Shown: positions 34,513 to 46,036, counted from the first letter of the stretch. The stretch is DNA of 64,000 bases from Sipunculus nudus (GCA_026874595.1 CM049320.1:11185964-11249963); one strand, 5' to 3'. Numbers and translations are program-made. The notes: generated from the sequence alone by a model not told the origin.

Positions 34513-35096
34513 AGACGCCAGAGAGGGAATCAAGGTATGCGAGTGCGTGGTCTATAAAAATGGATAAATGGGTAAAAAATGCCATGTTTTAAAAGACCCA
34601 AGGTTCTTTTGGACACATTAACACACAAACATCCTTGAGGATCAAAGTAATTATGGCTGTTGTTAAGTGATTAACTCCCTAGACAAGTCCAGAGCTCACA
34701 TCTGGCCAGAAAATTAACATGACATCCTCAGACCCTATAGGATGATATAACAGTGATTGAAGTTCTAACTTTCTATTCGAAAAACATGCACTTTACAAAG
34801 TGCGGGGTAGAATCAAGAAGAGATACGTTGACCACGCAGAGCCAAAACTCCTCTTGGGAGACATTGGGATAATTAGGTTCATTTTGTCAGGTTCACTTTC
34901 TCACGGTCGGGTGCTTTGCTTGATTTGCATGTAACTTTTGATAACTAACCCATTCTTTGTCATAGACACATAATACCATATGCGTATATGCATAAAAAAT
35001 CGTTCATGTTGTAAAATTAATCAGCCTGTCAATGTATGTGCGTATGTGTGTTTAGGTGTCCTAATCGATACACGAGCTATTTTTTAAGAGGCGGAA
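34513..35096. other. No gene seen
   Basis: No repeat recognised. Confidence 0.45.
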
Positions 35097-35430
35097 TTGG
35101 GGGGTTTTGTCTGTCTGTCTCTCTGTCACTCTCTCCCCCCCCCCCTCTCTCCCTGTGAAAATAGGCGCACGAGCGATTTTTTTACAGAGGCGGGGGGGGG
35201 GGGGGGGGGGGGCTTCCTGTCCGTCTGTTTCTATCTGTCTGTTTTTCTATGCCTGTCTGTCTCTCTGTCTTCACGATGGTGTGCGGGTAAATGAGGGTGA
35301 GTGTATATGTGTGATGGTATGTGTGTGTGATTTTGTAGGTGTGTATGTGATTTTACGGTATGTGTTTGTAATGGTGAGGGTATGTATGTGTGTGATGGTA
35401 TGTCTGTGTGTGTTGTGTAGGGGGGGACTT
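35097..35430 (+). repeat. Low-complexity CTGT/poly-C/poly-G/GTGT block
   Basis: Two 'ctgtctgtctctctgtc'-type runs flank a C12-type run near 35136 and a G20-type run near 35192, with 'gaaaataggcgcacgagcga' between. TGTGTGATGGTATGTG-type repeats follow. The 65-112-codon ORFs across this block are low-complexity artefacts. Confidence 0.8.
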
Positions 35431-36004
35431 GTTGTACGGAGATAGGGGCTTGTAAATATGAAAGGTCGGTTCACCCTGTTTGTTGCTGTTTTACGTTAGC
35501 GTCAACAGGGGGCATTGTATTCATCGCAGCCCGTGTGTCAGCACACTAGAAGCCGGATTCGGGAATTCAGTCCGGCGCGTCCGACCTTTAGAACGATCAC
35601 CTACAAATGCAACCTGATAAGGCGAGCGATATGGTTCCGTGATATCCCCGAGACAGGTGTGACATACAGGCAAGAAAACCCATACCATCTCGGATAAAAG
35701 AGAAACCACAATTTCAATATTGATGGGGCCCCTGGTAGCTTGATTACGTTCTCAACAGTGACATTTTCAAGTAATAAGTGGGAGGGCAGGGCCATTAACC
35801 TCTTCATTTCACTATTTCACCCACATATGTTGGGTGCTTGCATGAGACGTGACAGGTTGGGAACATCTTCAAAACAACAAGAAGTTTAGATTTGCAGAGG
35901 TTTCAAGTTAGAGCTCATATATGCCTTTTTTAAAAAAGGAAAAGCGTCATTTCTCCCCACAGAGGACCCTGTCGGCAGACAAGAGCATGCCTTGTCGTAA
36001 AGCA
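35431..36004. other. No gene confidently seen
   Basis: A GC-richer stretch at 35520-35700 holds a 60-codon plus-strand ORF and 62-68-codon minus-strand ORFs, all unrecognised and without a clear splice context. Confidence 0.4.
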
Positions 36005-36190
36005 TGAGGTCTGGACAGTCTAGTGGAAATATGCTCGGCCCTCTACTAGCGACACGGGTTCGAGCCCTGGCGTTGCTATGAGAGTACATGGGTGCTGGCT
36101 AGCTCGTCCTAAGCCGGTGGGGTTCTACGGTGGACACTACCGAACGCCACAACATTAGCCTTTAAGAGTGTCTCGTGATGTAAAAATATA
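36005..36190 (+). mobile_element. tRNA-derived SINE-like unit
   Basis: A-box-like GACAGTCTAGTGG near 36014-36026 and a perfect B-box GGTTCGAGCCC at 36057-36067 have tRNA-like spacing. A GC-rich tail follows ('gagagtacatgggtgctgg', 'aagccggtggggttctacgg') and ends in an A-rich stretch near 36190. The A-rich end and tRNA head fit a SINE. The family is unknown. Confidence 0.6.
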
Positions 36191-36484
36191 CATGTAAAAA
36201 AAACTTTTACCGTTAATTTCGTCCTGCAGAAGCAGATGTGGTAGAAAAGAGCAAATATCGGCCTGCAGAGCTAGATGCCGGTAGACAAGCGTATCATCCC
36301 GCATAGGGAGATTTATGTTTTTTTTCTTTTTTTTTGGTGGAGGTAACCGCTCTTTTTTTTAATGCTTACTTAACTGTATATATCTACATATGCAGAATTC
36401 CATGCAGAATTCCATTCCGGTTTCGGACTACCTGACAGGGCAGTATCACACGCTTTCTCTCATTTTATATCCAGGCGTCAACCA

Positions 36485-36742
36485 GGCCCGATGACTACTG
36501 CACCTGGGAGCCCTGGGTGCTTAAGGATCCCCATTGCAGGGTAATACCACCGAGGAACACCCGAAAGCGCACTCGTTTGTGGGTGAAACACGGCCATTAG
36601 GCACGGCCTCCCCATTAAGCCTGCAAAACGCTCACCCTAGGTGGGGGCCGACCGTGAAAGATCTCATCGCCTCGGCTGAAATTCGAGCTCACGTTTTCCT
36701 GGCTTTGAGCCCTGCGCTCTACCCCTGAGCCACAGTAGCAAA
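36485..36742 (-). mobile_element. tRNA-derived SINE-like unit, minus strand
   Basis: On the minus strand TGGCTCAGGGGTAGAGCGC (36714-36732) is an excellent tRNA A-box. GCTCGAATTTC at 36678-36688 is a weaker B-box. The unit continues with a GC-rich body ('cggccccca', 'gagcgttttgcagg', 'ggtgttcctcggtgg') to about 36485. It could belong to a V-SINE-type family such as RUDI, known from molluscs, but that is a guess that only a database search could settle. The 64- and 74-codon ORFs here are shadows. Confidence 0.6.
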
Positions 36743-37594
36743 TTCCGCAGAGGGAGATGTTGGTAAACAAGAGAATTATTTCGTCCTTCAGAGCAAGACG
36801 TAGAATCAAGGAAGTTTGTTCAGAATATGTAACCTTCACAACACTGTGTCGAAAAAGAAGAACATGATTTTAATCAAACATAACTGAGACAACAACACAG
36901 AACATAATCCCTTCAGTATAATGCTTTGGTGGTGAATAGAGCACAATGTTTTCAAGAAAACTGGGGTGTTGGTAATAAGAAATTTGGTACATGATAGGGC
37001 ATCAATGTCACCATACTATCTCTTATTTTGTTAAAGTAAAAAAAGAGACATCGGGGGGTTGAGTACATTCAAGCGGGAAAGACCGGAATTCTGTCCTGTC
37101 ATTCCATCCTCCTGATAAATGCCTTGCAAGCAAATTGACCACTTTTTGTACAATGTATATATATATATAGAATATATAAGGTGAATTCTAGAATTCTTGT
37201 CATATGTTTCCGTTCTTCTTCTCCCACTGTGCCATTTATGAACTTTAATAAAATGACGTCCCATCCGGTACCTGTTGGCGTGTATTTGACAGACTGCCGC
37301 GTTTACCAGTTTACAGCAGGGCATTAACTGACGCCATTACCGCAAATTGAAAACAGAAATAATATCTTGAATTAATCATGTAAACACGCCACCCGTGAAG
37401 AAATTCGAACCGTTAGTCGGTACTGAGGGAAGTGTAAGGGGATCGTTAAGCTCCGTTGTTTATAAAAATCAACCATTTTAAAAAACGAAAGCCAGGAAGG
37501 CCAGCATTCCTTGAGGAATTAATTCTAGAAAAGCAACGAAAAGTATCAAAATAAAATTTCTTGATGAATCATCTTAATTTGAGCTTGCCGCCAA
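36743..37594. other. No gene seen
   Basis: Mixed sequence; a short TA run lies at about 37157-37170. Confidence 0.45.
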
Positions 37595-37815
37595 CTGGCG
37601 ATTTTTTATGCGATTCGCAAGGGATCTGCGTTTCCTCGCCATTTATAATCACATGTGAATCGCATGTCAGAAAACTTGCCTTGCGACTATCGCGATCATC
37701 TGCGATTGCTTGCTTTTCGACTTGCGACTGACCATCATCCAACAGGTAGCGGGAGTTTTTGGTCAGCTGACTGATTCTTCGACCGGTCAGCGACCATGTC
37801 GCAGACTAAGTTGAA
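37595..37815. repeat. Region dense in TGCGA/TCGCA motifs
   Basis: GCGATT, TGCGAC, TCGCAA and ATCGCGAT recur on both strands, for example 'tatgcgattcgcaag', 'gtgaatcgcatg', 'cgactatcgcgatcat' and 'gcgattgcttgc'. 'ggtcagctgac' and 'gaccggtcagcgacc' close the block. It resembles a decayed MITE with subterminal repeats, but ends could not be fixed. Confidence 0.4.
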
Positions 37816-37974
37816 CATTTAAAATGCGGCGGTGTCTTCTTAAGAGGAAGCTGAATTGTTTGCGATGTGTAGTCAAAACATCTAGAACCAGACTTCGCCC
37901 GAATACAGCAAACAAAATCTAGAAAATACGGACAGGTGAAGAGATAGGTGTGTTATTGGGCTGTTCTTGTGAGA

Positions 37975-38482
37975 TGTGGCTGATATTCCGATAGTTTTTA
38001 GGCATCAGCCCTTAGGCTGATGGGCTATTGATGTCACCCAAGCTGTCCGTCCGTCCGTCCATCTAGCCCTCTGTCCGTCTGACCTCGTGAGCTGGATATC
38101 TCGAAAAGGATTCACCGTCAGAATTTCCTCGGTAAAGATGTATATGGACAAAATCTCGGTCAAGGTATTCAACACAGGAACATTTTTTTCAGTGCTATTG
38201 CATATTTACAATATTTTGGTAAAATTTAAAGATGGGTGTTCTTGACTGACTTATCGAGGTCACAGAGCTTAGAATAGAAAATAACTTAGGAGCTTATTTC
38301 TCATGAAGCATTTGATGGATTGTTATGAAACATGGTATATACCTCTCCAATTTAAATGTATAACATGTACAGAAATACATCCGAATGACAACAAATATTT
38401 TGTACTTGTTACTGTAACCACCTATAAACACTGTTCTTTTGGCTGAGGGCTTTTATCAGCTTTTTGCTGATATTCTAGTTAT
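37975..38482 (-). mobile_element. Helitron-like element with TCCG microsatellite and end hairpins
   Basis: On the minus strand it starts near 38482 with 'atatcagcaaaaagctgat', a small hairpin. It ends with an ACGG microsatellite (38047-38060), then 'cttgggtgacatcaatagcc' and the perfect hairpin CATCAGCC-TAAG-GGCTGATG (38003-38022), followed by CCTAAAAAC. The order microsatellite, GGTGA...ATAG, hairpin, CTAA matches the end at 1620-1718 although the sequences upstream are unlike. The body between is unique within the window and non-coding. Confidence 0.6.
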
Positions 38483-38639
38483 ACATTATATTTATAGTTA
38501 CACAAGTTCTTCGTCTTCGAGTTAAATAAACAACACGGGGAAAATTCACAGGGAAATTCCCATACGACGGCAAGTTTAAGGTTTCTCGTGTTATTCCATC
38601 AAAAACTGAATGTCCGACCATGATCTTTATTCACAGATG

Positions 38640-38765
38640 GTCTAATAATTTTAAGATAGGTCCATTATAACCGATGTAAGTGCTTTCGGTGTACTCAATA
38701 GTGATCTTACTAGATAGGTGGTTTTATTAGATAGGTGGTCTTTAAGATAGGTTCCTCTGTGTATA
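38640..38765 (-). repeat. Minus-strand copy of the GACCACC(T)GTCTAATAA repeat
   Basis: On the minus strand: 'ggaacctatcttaaagacca', 'cctatctaataaaacca' and 'cctatctagtaagatc', then 'ggacctatcttaaaattat'. The plus-strand relative is at 49005-49135. TCTAATAAGACCACC-type sub-repeats next to a GGAACCTGTCT end are seen in pogo/Tigger-type MITEs; this is inferred. Confidence 0.55.
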
Positions 38766-40299
38766 TGTTTCATTGGCTAATAAATCCGTTATACCGGGCT
38801 TTTACCGGGGTTTGAGAGATTAATTAACTGAGATGAATATTGGCTCATATTTTAATTCGAAAAGGTGAAAAAAAATTAGATTTTCAGTGGGATACTGTCT
38901 CAATAAGATATGAACAAATATTTTTTACATTTATTTTGTTGCGCTGTGCTCGTGGCAAGGCATTCATACACCGGTGTATCTACCTTGAAGACCTGGCCAG
39001 TGAAAATGTTTACATGTGCGAACCGGCATGGGATGCGGGGGCATTCAGGTTTTCGATGATCTTACTATCGTTGGACGTATAAAGAATAGATTAATGTGAG
39101 GAAGACACGAAAGATAAATTAAATGTACGTATTAAGCCATGAGAACTGTTCCTGAAGAAAGTAACGGAAATATGGATACCGCGTTAGTAGCAGAAGCGGA
39201 CCGGACCGAAAGGGAGTCCAGGGGGCATGTACCCTCCTTTATGCCCTTGCAACATTTTTTATTGTAACATCCAATTTTGAGGCCTGGAACCCCCGCACCA
39301 CCCCCATCCCTCCGCTTTTTCGGAAATCGGAACTTTGTATTAGGTTTCGTCATGAATACTTCTGTGTTGAATAGTCATGTGTTTTACCCATTTTACCACG
39401 CAGGCAATCCGGTCTTTGCAGAAGGCAGTTCGGCTGTTTTCGGTGGTAACCCTCATCCAAACCATAAAACGCAAAATCACTCAAAATGATGGGTATATTA
39501 TAAATAAATTATTTTAATAAAGGCGAGGTCACTGCGGGAACAATAACCTTTTAAATGGGGTATGGCATAGCATCATACGCAAGGCGGTTTCAGAGAACAT
39601 TGTGAACTAAGGTGGATCGAAAACCTTTTTACAAGTATTAAATGAAGTCGCTAAGAAGTGGCTATGTCAATCCTCAATTGAAGTGGTAATGACGTAGATG
39701 TGAGTGTCCTAGACGTAAACAGTGAACTACGTGAAACGGCGAGTGCAAGAATTAATATACAAATATGCTCATCTCTTTATTACATTCTCTGTCTGTGTTT
39801 ATGACTGTCTCTTTTGCTCGCAGCGTCTGACTGTAACCTTACCGTTCTGATCTAAGTTGGGAAATCATACCATTGGCTGTAATATGAAACTGGATAATGA
39901 ACTTGAGTTTCTCTTATTAAGAACTGATTTGTTTTTAGGAAAGATCTCGACCTATGTTAATCATTCCTCAAATAATGTCAAATATGTATTAACCTCTTTC
40001 TGTGTTACCTCTTTCTACACTCGGTGCGAATATAATGTTGGGCTTGGCACCTACATATACCCCACCTACAGTTAAAATAAGGAACAAAACAAACTAATAT
40101 GTTATTCCAAACTATAGCCAATCTTTCCGTTCTTTCCACAAGAAAAAAGGATAAGAAGCTGTAAAAAATCCTGGTTTTATAGTTTAAATGACAGGCAATC
40201 GTTTCCATCACTAAAATGGCTAAGAAACCGTAAACACATTAAGTATGGGAGATATACCAGCTTTCCTTTATAACAGGCATATCCTTGTTAAAGGTATCT
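38766..40299. other. No gene seen
   Basis: The 80-codon ORF at 38840-39082 and the 70-73-codon ORFs at 39132-39489 have no recognisable domain. CAGAAGCGGACCGGACC at 39189 faintly resembles a hAT-type end but its partner is unclear. Confidence 0.45.
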
Positions 40300-41110
40300 A
40301 TTTTATTGTGCGCAGGAGTGTTGCATGTGTCTGTTGACATTCTTATTCGTGTTAGGCAGGCCCTGGTTTATTGTGCGCATGTGTCTGTTAGGCAGGCATA
40401 GTTCGTTGCCATGGGAGACGTGAGAGTTGGGCTTGCTCGCGTACTGGGTCTGAAGTGTAGAAACACAGCGTTCTTTGTTCTAGATGTTTCAGGTCTTGTC
40501 CTGTAGCGTGTGTATTGTTCTTTGGAATTTTCCATTTCTAGTACTTTCGGATGAGAAGCTATAAATTAGGGGCTGTGTTTAGAGCCGAGGGGGAGAAAAA
40601 AAATCCAGCAGACACGGAAGAGTGTGAGTTAGTTTTGGGACCTTTCCAATGATTGCAGAACTCATAGATATTCTTCGAAATTTGTAACAGATTTACAGAG
40701 TCTTCAGTTTGCCTTTGGGATTATTACCAGACCTTCACTTTGGATTACAACAGATTGATTTCGGGATTGAATTGGACTTTTCTCTGAGAAGATTTGCATG
40801 AACTGTTCATCTAGAATATTTACGTTAAAGGAATTGCTGAGCTGTGACAGTGGTGGTATACAGAAAAGACCAGGATCCGGACACTCTGGTACTGTACACT
40901 TTATTTTTTTACTGTGCATTTATATTAATTTAGTTTATTGTAATGTTAGGATTGTTTTAAGAATAAATTATAATTATATGTTAACAAAAAACTACTGACT
41001 TCTTTATTCATTTCCAAGACATTTCGCGCTGCCTAGATTTTTTTTTATCTCCGTAACAAAATTTGTGCTGGTCACGTATACGTGATCTGTTGTTACAAGG
41101 TTCCGTAACA
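40300..41110 (+). mobile_element. LTR-like promoter repeat, plus-strand copy
   Basis: The block GAAGCTATAAATTAGGGGC with the TATA box at 40560-40566, then 'tgtttagagccgag', matches the minus-strand copy at 21892 closely. An AATAAA signal at 40962-40967 follows 400 bp later. The 3' part ('gctgcctagat', 'atctccgtaacaaaatttg', 'cacgtatacgtgatctg', 'ttccgtaaca') also matches. TATA box, AATAAA and a final CA-type end are what an LTR would show. The 5' boundary is uncertain; no target duplication, primer-binding site or internal genes could be confirmed. The 66- and 71-codon ORFs are not supported. Confidence 0.55.
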
Positions 41111-41254
41111 TCCACCATACGCAATGTGTTTGCGTTTTCTAAGCCATTTTAGCGCTGGAAACAAGTGCCTGTGGAGACATACGCGGGGAAGTGCAATATT
41201 TTACCAGATTTGAGCGATTCATAGGTCCGAAATATTTGACAAAGACAACTGAAT

Positions 41255-41257
<3 letters not shown>

Positions 41258-41304
<47 letters not shown>
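41258..41304 (+). repeat. (CA)n(TA)n microsatellite
   Basis: Four CA units pass into about twenty TA units. Confidence 0.95.
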
Positions 41305-41306
<2 letters not shown>

Positions 41307-41676
41307 AATCACAATAATTCCACACAACATACTAATGTTTCAATTCCAATTTGAAATATAAGTTGTACAAAATGAATAAATATGAAATATCATATTCGCA
41401 CGATCGAATCAACGAAAGGAAGAAATAAATCCCAAATCTGCGGATACCATTGACAGGAATTTCATGATTGTGTTTGAGAAAATCGATAACTATTAGACTA
41501 AGTTTAATTCCGGAAGGACGGGGAGCACTGTATGCCCTCCCCCCCCCCCCCCCGCTTATAGTGATGTGTCAAATATTCGAGCAAAATATGTACATAATGA
41601 TTTCCATGCAACTAAATAGGTGCCCTTATTTTTTTCGTGCGTTTTTTAATGTGAAGGATATATACAAGACAAGCGG
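41305..41676. other. No gene seen; C14-type run near 41540
   Basis: AT-rich sequence with a poly-C run at about 41540-41553. Confidence 0.55.
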
Positions 41677-42385
41677 TACCCTATAGTGATCACCGTTTCA
41701 GTCCGTCCTTCCGTCCTTCCGTCCATCCGTCAATGACACTTTCTTTCGCGCGCGATAACTCAACAACGACATACTGCAGCTTTCCCAAATTCACAGGGTT
41801 GTTTGGTACCTATGAGGGTTCCAGACCTATCAAATTACAGACTTGTCGGAATTCCAATATGGTCGCCACAGCCCAATCGCTGATTTTCTTTCCCTCATGA
41901 TAACTCAACAAAGATATACTACAGCTTTCCCAAAATCTCAGGGATGATTGGTACCTATGAGGGCTCCAGACCTATCAAATTACAGACTTGTCGGAATTCC
42001 AATATGGCCGCCACAGCCCGATGGCTAATTTTCTTTTGCACACAATAACTTAACAACAACCTATACTGCAGCTTTCCCAATTTCACAGGGATCATTGGTG
42101 CCAGTATGAGGGCTCCAGACCTATTGAATTACAGACTGGCTCAAAATCAAATATGGCTAACAGATTACATTCGGTGATTCTTTATTGCACACATTATTTC
42201 AGACGTATCTTCTTTAATATCATTTGATCCAGTAGGATTTTTCCCTCATGCATATAGATAAAAATCTGTTTCTGTTAGTCATATTTTTCAAATTTAACTT
42301 AATTTTTCACCCATATGTAAATTAGTCCAGCACTTGCAGAAATGCCGTGCCCTTTGAGGACCATTTGCCGACCATATCTAGTTCA
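41677..42385 (-). mobile_element. Helitron-like element with a distinct ~145-bp core array
   Basis: On the minus strand the element ends with a GGAC/GGAA microsatellite (41701-41733), then AAACGGTGATCACTATAGGG at 41679-41698. This is the same 3' motif as at 1671, 16983 and 55999. Upstream are three tandem units, whose plus-strand landmarks 'taact(c/t)aacaa' lie at 41757, 41902 and 42047 (145-bp period). Each carries 'gcagctttccca', 'agggctccagacctat', 'acagacttgtcgg' and 'aatatggccgcc' blocks. This core is unrelated to the 337-bp and 147-bp cores. The 5' limit near 42385 is approximate. Confidence 0.65.
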
Positions 42386-43199
42386 TCTTATACTTGACCA
42401 GTACTGCATGAGCTGACAATACTGAGCTGACCAGGGGAACGTTAAAAACAGTTTAAAAGAGGTTAGGCCTATGGTTTTAATTCCAAATACAAATTGCTAT
42501 CGATTTTAGTTGTGTAAACTCTCGATAAAGCCTCCAGCTAAAGTTGCAGAACATTTCTCTGCTGAATAGTGATAATGAATTAAATAACACAAATATGAAC
42601 TTATGACTTTACTTGTTATGATTGGCAAGACTCGACTTCGGTTTCTTTTGAATACATTTCTCTATTTACTATATTCCAGTATAGTCTCATTCTTGCGGTA
42701 AACCTGAAAACCGACATCCAGGCTTTAGTCTGTATGGAAAATGGCAGCCACCATGAGCTATAATGGCTTTGCTGAGGGCGAGAAAATCCCATAGAAATAC
42801 CCCTAGAACCGTCTGAAGGTCGAAATTTATCTGCGGAGAATTCGGAGGAACGCTCTTATTATGACGGCGCCCGCATCGGAAAATTTTGAGAATGATGATT
42901 AGGGAATCTCAATATGCTTTCTGTTAAACTGTTTTTTGTTCCACTCTTTTGCACTATAAAGTGAGACCCTTGTCGGTGTTGTTGCAATACTAATTTAATT
43001 CTCTTGACATTTTAAAAATTACCACAGAACCCCCTGTTGATAGTCCTTATATTAATTTATCAACTATATACATGGTTACTGAATTTGTACCAGTGTCGTC
43101 AGAGTGACGACGGCTATTACTGAAAAAGTAATAAAATTATGAAACAAGAAATGTTTAATACTGAGGAATCCTTTTCAAAAATAAATGTAATCTAATCTT
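42386..43199. other. No gene seen
   Basis: No repeat or splice-bounded ORF recognised. Confidence 0.45.
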
Positions 43200-43372
43200 C
43201 ATTGAATCTTCATTGGGCAGTTCCCGAAAATTGAAGGCCCTGAAAAAGTAATGAGATTCAATGCACAATTGCGTGAGTTATGCTGTGAACAGTCACACAA
43301 ACACACACATACAAACACACATACCAACTGGGATGAACGCATACCCTCGTGGCGGAGGATATCATGAAATAA
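43200..43372 (+). repeat. Family C repeat, 3' half with CA microsatellite
   Basis: It contains 'cttcattgggcagttcccga', 'cacaattgcgtgagttatg', a CA/ACAC run (about 43294-43322), 'gggatgaacgcatacc' and 'ctcgtggcggaggat'. It lacks the 5' hairpin half. Confidence 0.65.
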
Positions 43373-44789
43373 TAATCGATGATCCAATTTTTTTCTTCAT
43401 TCAGTCACCAAGCATGATTTTACAACAAATGCATAACGTTAATTCTTGGTAAATGTTTATTTCAGCAAGCCAGATAGAGACGGTCCTGTTTTCGGAATTT
43501 TTTTTATTTGCTATTGTGGGAAGCACGTTGACTCAATCTCTATATGTAAACCCCTTGGCATCTGTTGCACGGACCGGCCCGGACATAGCTGTAACCACCG
43601 ACGCTTGCTTTAAGCTCCCTCGTCACGAATGCAACTCGCCCCCATACATGCCTTCATAGAGTCAAGTTTCAGGATACAACATACTTATTTGTTGCGCGGA
43701 AATGAGCTTGTTGTGTAAACCGCTGAAAAGTCAGGCAGCACCCAAATGCCTTACACCAATGAAAGGCATTAGAATTTCGTTTGTTGTTCTTTGTAGTTAG
43801 CTTTGTTGCGCCACTACTGAAGAGGAACCTACAGTATAGATGTTTAAAAAGTGCTTAGTTCATTACAGATAATGGTTGAAAAAGGTGCACCTAGTTTCGT
43901 TCATTTAGTCCATGGTAACGTTAAGTTTAATTTCAGTTTTAAATCCCTCCGGTGTCCGTGTTTATCCCTTTTCCTTAAAATCGTATAGATGTGCGTCCAG
44001 TTACACGTTAGCTTTTCCTTTTTATTATCAAGTTCATTCTTGATAAAGTTGATACCTACAATAAAATAATATTGATACAATTACAATATCATTCATATAA
44101 CAAAGAACAAATGACATTAATATAAGACTATAGCTTCTGTTATATATACGGTGCAAATAGTCGGAGAAAATGTGCATACCTAGACATTCGTTGTCCTCAA
44201 GCATGTATTAAAAATATGCAAATATAATAAACGTTATCATTTTTATTTAGAAAATGAACAATAAAATCAGAAGCTTCTTAAGACTTTTCCGTGCCCTTTA
44301 TATACACGATTTAAACATAAGCTGCTAAATTGAAGAGTTTCTCGATCTCTTTTTTTATTTAGTAATTTAATCAAGTTCCAGCATTGGATAAACCTGACAC
44401 TACTTCAGTAATGAGAACATCTATACATATAATTACATGTAGGAAACCATCAACGTAAAAGTCTGGCAGGAATTTTACCTCTTCCTAACCGGGCGTTGCC
44501 TTATATCAGCATCGTATCACGTGACCATTTGGCCAGCTACCGAGCGTCATGAGTATATGACTGCGGAATCTATAATTGTAAGGTCGTTATGTATTTATCA
44601 GTGTCAGGAACCTCCATGGGCCAGTCAGTACACGTCATGGTGCTGGGTTTTGATTGTTTTACATGTTTTATAAAGAACAAGAACAACAAAACGCACATTC
44701 TTCAGGAACAGACTATTGACTATTGACTTTATTTTACTTGAGATTCCTCCCATCTTTCATCGGAAGGATCGACAGAAGTGAGGATGCAG
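43373..44789. other. No gene seen
   Basis: AT-rich; the 68-codon ORF at 43453-43659 is unrecognised and not called. Confidence 0.45.
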
Positions 44790-44873
44790 TCAGCCGATTT
44801 AAAAAAAAAAAGTCAGGAAAATCGGATTAAAATTTCCTTGATGTTATGACGTAACCGGAAAAAAATCGGCTGA
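44790..44873. repeat. Short fold-back with 11-bp perfect arms
   Basis: TCAGCCGATTT at 44790 and AAATCGGCTGA ending at 44873 are exact inverse complements around a centre with an A-run and 'aaaatcggattaaaat'. It may be a tiny MITE; no target duplication was found. Confidence 0.55.
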
Positions 44874-45364
44874 ATTACAACTTACCTTCCCTCCTTTTCA
44901 TCTTTCCTGACGCTTAAAACAATCCTTGAGACAAAAAGATGGGAAGTGACCAAAATGACCAGAAAATATGGTTATCTTCCGGAAAATTGGTATGTGTGCG
45001 GGCACTCGCCGGCCGCGGAGATTTGTAGATATTTCCGGCCGCTTAGAAATATTGGCATATCGGTCGATGAGAAGCCGGCTTTAGAAGACATTTTCATAGG
45101 TTTCATATATATTAGCTTTCTCTGCTTTGCGTTTGAATTAATCAGGTATAACCAACTGTGTCTCATGGTCTTATGATTCCAGTAGCCTGTGTAAATTTAA
45201 TTATACGTATGCACGCATGTTGCACCCTTTTCTGGAACCTAACGTCATAACATAAACCTTTTGGACGATTGCCGCCTCCGGTGAGAGGGGGAGCTAGGGA
45301 TCTACGTCAATGTGCCATCCAAGATCATTACATGGTCAAATGAGAATGGGACGCTTGTCCCGTC
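44874..45364. other. No gene confidently seen
   Basis: A 76-codon plus-strand ORF begins at 44946. Its first 50 codons are GC-rich but show no recognised domain or good splice context, and a 64-codon ORF covers it on the other strand. Confidence 0.4.
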
Positions 45365-45795
45365 AAATGAAGTCAGGTTAAAGTTTTTTGTTGGGTTCCT
45401 TGCTAATGTGTTAATAAGGATATTTCAATTAATCTTAGTACACTCATGATCAGTGACAATACAGAGACAGGCCAATTAAGAATATTTCCATATCATAACT
45501 TATGGGCCAGTAATTAGCACTTAACGAACAAAATTTGTACAGGTCCCAACCCAGCTCAGGTTACAGTTTGGGTTTCCTCTTACATCTTTAAAACCAAGCA
45601 ATTATATATGTGTTGTGTTGGGGGTTGGGAATCTCCCGTATAATTTGTATGTGAAACGGTTTAAGGTCAAGATCACAGACTACCATTTTCATGAAGAAGT
45701 CAGGTTAAAGGTTTTTTTTGTAAGGCTAATTGCTCCATTGCTTATGAAGATATTTCAGTCCAACTTAATACCCTGGTGTTCTGCGACATTACTTA
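45365..45795 (+). repeat. Two diverged units with AAGTCAGGTTAAAG
   Basis: 'tgaagtcaggttaaagtttt' near 45367 and 'gaagtcaggttaaaggtttt' near 45697 are each followed by a block ending in '(t/g)aagatatttca' and 'cttaata' or 'cttagtac'. They look like two old units of another core-array repeat, about 330 bp apart. Confidence 0.5.
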
Positions 45796-45820
45796 TAGAA
45801 AATCTAGGGCGCGTTCGATA

Positions 45821-46036
45821 ATAGGCAAAATCCGGACATATTTAATGAGATCAGATATCACAAGGCTACTTTATCGCGTCGCTGCGATAACGTAGCAAAA
45901 TGGGATGGAATTGATAAAATAATAACCAATACAATATATCGTCTAAATTTGAAACCCGGCAAATTCCGTGCAATTTTAAGGAGGGCAGAGGTTAAAAGAT
46001 ATACGATGGGTATATGACCGGACTTTATTTGCCCCG
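45821..46036. mobile_element. Candidate MITE with GGCAAA...CCGGACATAT ends
   Basis: 'ataggcaaaatccggacata' at 45821 is mirrored by 'tatgaccggactttatttgc' ending near 46034, with a few indels between the arms. A strong internal hairpin lies at 45864-45895. The ~215-bp unit has no coding capacity, and no target duplication could be fixed. Confidence 0.5.
45864..45895. other. Perfect 7-bp plus 5-bp hairpin
   Basis: GCTAC, TTTATCGC, loop GTCGCT, GCGATAA, then CGTAGC. The inner 7-bp and outer 5-bp stems are both complementary, with a one-base internal loop. Confidence 0.7.

Noticed and set aside
38840-39082. 80-codon ORF with Cys and Trp residues
   Set aside because: No recognised domain, no splice signals, and AT-biased codons in its first third.
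39189-39325. Possible hAT-like MITE with CAGAAGCGGACC end
   Set aside because: Right end and target duplication could not be matched.
44946-45176. 76-codon ORF with GC-rich first part
   Set aside because: Looks slightly coding-like but has an equally long ORF on the other strand and no recognised family.
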